Source: DASUAS01 sp963819475 (GTDB lineage Bacteria > Actinomycetota > Acidimicrobiia > IMCC26256 > DASPTH01). Taken from it: a DNA stretch of 64,000 nucleotides. The notes below the pieces were generated by a model. It saw nothing but the letters and a program-made list of their open reading frames with translations, was not told the origin of the DNA and did not search any database. The stretch's first letter is position 1. The number at the start of each line of letters is the position of its first letter. This document shows, piece after piece, positions 61,655 to 64,000 of the stretch. The stretch covers positions 1,116,001 through 1,180,000 of the forward strand of contig CAWFWE010000004.1 of NCBI GenBank assembly GCA_963819475.1. The letters run 5' to 3'. A program made the translations under genes and the position numbers.

Positions 61655-64000
61655 TCACGCGGTCGGCATCTCGACCGACGCGCGCGCGGGAGCGACCGCT
61701 CGCTCGACGTCGAGCGTCGTGGGTGCGGGTGTGCGCCGGCGACGGATCCACTTGCCGGCCTCGATCACGACGGGGAGCGCCAGCGCGAGACCGATCGCGG
61801 CGAGCCATCGCGGGCCGGTGAGCGAGGTGGTGAGCAGCCCGCGTTGCAGGCTGGGGAGCTGGGTGGCGAGGAAGATCATCGCGGTCGGGACGACGGCCAC
61901 CGCGAGGGCGACGAGGATCGGCGGTGTGAGCCCGCTCGCGGGATCACGGCGGTTGGTCAGCGCGTTGAACACCGTGCCCAGGCCCATCACCACGAACGTC
62001 ATGGTCAGCGACGCGGAGGCATGACTCGTGCTGGGCTCGTCGGGTCCGGCGACCAGGGGCACGAACGCGGCGGCTGCCAGGACGGAGCCGTAGACGATCC
62101 AGAGGATCACCGCGGTGCGATTGGTGATCGGCAGCTTCGGATCTCGGGGTGGCCGGTGCATGACCTCGGGGTCGCCGGGATCGAGCGCGATGATCACGAC
62201 GCCTGACGCGGTGACGAACACGAGCAGGTAGATGACCATCAGCGGTGTGAGCGCGACACCCTCGTTGACGTCGAACACGGTCGCGGCGACGAACAGCAGG
62301 ACGAGCGCCAGCAGCTGCGTCATCTGGAAGCGGACGTAGGAGACGATCTTCTCGTAGATGCGGCGGCCGATCTGCACTGCGTTGACCAGCGTTCCGAAGT
62401 TGTCGTCGGTGAGGATCATCCGGCCCGCCTGCTTGGTGACCTCGCTCCCGGATCCCATGGCAACGCCGATGTCCGCCTGTTTGAGGGCAGCCGCGTCGTT
62501 GACCGCGTCACCGGTCATGGCGACGATCAAGCCCTGCTCCTGCATCACGCGGGCGAGGCGGAGCTTGTCCTCGGGCGAGACCCGGCCGAAGACATGGAGC
62601 TGCGGGAGCCGTCGGGCCAGCTCGCCGTCGGACAGCTCCTCGAGCTCGCTCCCGCTGATCGCGCCAGGCCCGAGCCCGAGCTCCTCGCCGATGGCCTTCG
62701 CAGTGACCGCGTGGTCGCCGGTGATCATGCGCACGTCGATGCCCGCGCCGATGGCGGTGTGGACCGCTCCCTTGGCTTCGGTTCGCAGTGGGTCGATGAT
62801 GCCGACCAGGCCGACGAAATCGAGGTCGTGCGTGAGCGACATCGCATCGGAGCGCATCGCGTCGAGCTCGGCGTCCTCGACGAAGCGCGCCGCGAACGCG
62901 AGCACGCGCAGACCCTGCTCTCCCATCCGCTCGTTCGCGGCGTCGATGTCGGACTGCATCTCCTCGATGGGAACGTGGGTGTCGCTCAGCGGACCGCCGG
63001 CGCGGGCGCAGCGCGCCAGGACCACATCGGGACCGCCCTTCACCAACTGCACGACCCGCTCGCGCCCGCCCAGAACGGCTCGGTGGAAGGTCGCCATGAA
63101 CTTGTACTCGGAGTCGAACGGCACTTCGGCGAGCCGCGGGTACGCCCGGCGCGTCTCTTCGGCGTCGACCCCGAGCTTGGCGGACAGCACCACCAGCGCA
63201 GCCTCGGTCGGATCGCCCACCACGGCTCCGTCATCGGCGACGGTTGCGTCGCTGTCGAGCACCATGCCGAGAGCAAGGTTGCCGAAGTCCGGGATCGGAA
63301 CGCCGGCGACCGATTTGATGGCGCCCGTCTTGCGGTACCCCTCACCCTCGACGGTGAACCAGCCGCCGTTCGCGTAGATGACCGACACCATCATCTGGTT
63401 CATCGTGAGCGTGCCGGTCTTGTCGGTGTTGATCGCGCTCGTGGCACCCAGCGTCTCGACGTCGGTCAGGTTCTTCACGATTGCCTTGGCGTCTGCGAGC
63501 TGCTTCGCGCCCAACGACAGCAGGCCCGACACGAACGCGGGAAGACCGGTCGGGATGGCGGAGATCGCCATCGCGGTGCCCAACAGGAACAGCTCCTCCG
63601 CGTCCATGCCGCGGGCGAGCCCCACCACGAAGATGAACGCGACCGCGGTCCAGGCGATGATTCCCAGCACCCGGGTGAGGGAGTCGAGCTCCTTCTGCAG
63701 CGGCGACCGCGTTCGCGTCACCGAGGTCAGCATCGTCGCGATCTGGCCCATCTGGGTCTGCATCCCGGTCGCGGTCACGACCATCGACGCCGTCCCACGG
63801 GTCACGGAGGTGTTCTGGTAGAGCATGTTCGATCGGTCCCCGAGCGCGACATCCGGGCCCGGCAGGACGCCGGCGTCCTTGCCGACCGGCGCGCTCTCGC
63901 CGGTGAGCGCCGCCTCCTGAGCCTCGAGCGTCGCCGAGTGGAGGAGCCGACCGTCGGCCGGAACGATGTCGCCCGCCTCCACCTGCACGATGTCACCGGG
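61655..64000 (-). CDS. Cation-transporting P-type ATPase, N-terminus beyond the window
   Basis: About 782 residues visible. Actuator motif TGES (in EAALTGESAPVGKD), phosphorylation site DKTGTLT, MITGDHAVTAKAIG, TGDAVNDAAALKQADIGVAMG, and six C-terminal membrane segments. The layout is that of Ca2+/Mg2+-type (P2A-like) pumps. The M4 motif, PEGLP in Ca2+ pumps, reads PTGLP here (AMAISAIPTGLPAFVSG), losing a metal-ligand Glu, so the ion cannot be assigned. The frame is open to the last base of the window. It is 13 bp upstream of the PPK2 gene. Confidence 0.9.
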   Translation of the reverse strand, partial: PGDIVQVEAGDIVPADGRLLHSATLEAQEAALTGESAPVGKDAGVLPGPDVALGDRSNMLYQNTSVTRGTASMVVTATGMQTQMGQIATMLTSVTRTRSPLQKELDSLTRVLGIIAWTAVAFIFVVGLARGMDAEELFLLGTAMAISAIPTGLPAFVSGLLSLGAKQLADAKAIVKNLTDVETLGATSAINTDKTGTLTMNQMMVSVIYANGGWFTVEGEGYRKTGAIKSVAGVPIPDFGNLALGMVLDSDATVADDGAVVGDPTEAALVVLSAKLGVDAEETRRAYPRLAEVPFDSEYKFMATFHRAVLGGRERVVQLVKGGPDVVLARCARAGGPLSDTHVPIEEMQSDIDAANERMGEQGLRVLAFAARFVEDAELDAMRSDAMSLTHDLDFVGLVGIIDPLRTEAKGAVHTAIGAGIDVRMITGDHAVTAKAIGEELGLGPGAISGSELEELSDGELARRLPQLHVFGRVSPEDKLRLARVMQEQGLIVAMTGDAVNDAAALKQADIGVAMGSGSEVTKQAGRMILTDDNFGTLVNAVQIGRRIYEKIVSYVRFQMTQLLALVLLFVAATVFDVNEGVALTPLMVIYLLVFVTASGVVIIALDPGDPEVMHRPPRDPKLPITNRTAVILWIVYGSVLAAAAFVPLVAGPDEPSTSHASASLTMTFVVMGLGTVFNALTNRRDPASGLTPPILVALAVAVVPTAMIFLATQLPSLQRGLLTTSLTGPRWLAAIGLALALPVVIEAGKWIRRRRTPAPTTLDVERAVAPARASVEMPTA

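Noticed and set aside
1..64000. tRNA, rRNA or CRISPR loci
   Set aside because: No clover-leaf arms with a T-loop consensus, no rRNA-like sequence and no regularly spaced repeats were found by eye; a covariance search would be decisive.

Overview
The window is GC-rich throughout, many genes start with GTG, and short overlaps between genes (ATGA, GTGA, TGATG) are common. The gene content is typical of a high-GC actinomycete: an LLM flavin-type oxidoreductase, many SDRs and crotonases, TetR regulators, an ECF42 sigma factor with its DGPF partner, DUF6325, SHOCT, DUF2252 and DUF7144 proteins. Actinomycetota is well supported. Acidimicrobiia-like affiliation is only an impression. No tRNA, rRNA, CRISPR array, transposase, integrase or phage gene was seen.

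Layout. 0-5.2 kb: DGPF protein with ECF42 sigma factor, a membrane protein fused to a PI-PLC-like domain, and an AhpD-like protein. 5.3-14.7 kb: catabolic and redox genes (cyclase, double-hotdog MaoC, broken LLM oxidoreductase, broken SurE, SRPBCC, MBL hydrolase divergent from TetR, hemerythrin), then a tightly coupled four-gene operon (two PNPOx-like proteins, a GAF sensor, an alpha/beta hydrolase). 14.65-22 kb: a sparse decay zone holding gene relics (three-helix-bundle protein, arylsulfatase tail, DUF6325), frameshifted genes and an internally deleted SnoaL-like copy. Among these lies an apparently intact operon SHOCT - SnoaL-like - GNAT acetyltransferase - protein arginine methyltransferase. 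22-30 kb: membrane proteins, an arylsulfatase with a CSPTR formylglycine site, DUF1269, a flavodoxin with an in-frame stop, a frameshifted SDR, and a formylglycine-generating enzyme. 30-40 kb: GAP family protein, PAP2/kinase-like/flippase fusion, MalT-like regulator, DUF2252, and a cytochrome bd operon with a 39-residue membrane peptide in front. 40-45.4 kb: K+ channel, DUF7144, a second SHOCT/SnoaL/DUF6325 locus, ACT protein, and a chimeric junction joining a truncated LOG-family gene to the tail of an RNB ribonuclease. 45.4-50.5 kb: two divergent PAP2 phosphatases and a lipid operon (PAP2, diacylglycerol kinase, YihY, phospholipase D). 50.5-57.5 kb: acyl-CoA type metabolism (HAD, SDRs, crotonase, TetR with a palindromic operator), SH3 protein and broken CocE hydrolase. 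57.5-64 kb: secreted HNH nuclease, aquaporin, SulP transporter, PPK2, and a P-type ATPase running off the end.

Two themes stand out. First, paralogous scraps: SHOCT, SnoaL-like, DUF6325, three-helix-bundle, sulfatase and crotonase genes each occur as one good copy plus one or more decayed copies, and SHOCT, SnoaL and DUF6325 keep the same order and orientation at two loci. Second, about ten genes carry a single-base frameshift with well-conserved sequence on both sides, mostly one-base gains in short G or C runs. That suggests either assembly indels or very recent decay, and it should be settled before any of these genes is called dead.

The best candidates for new biology are the bacterial arginine methyltransferase operon (17.4-19.5 kb) and the recurrent SHOCT/SnoaL-like/DUF6325 module.
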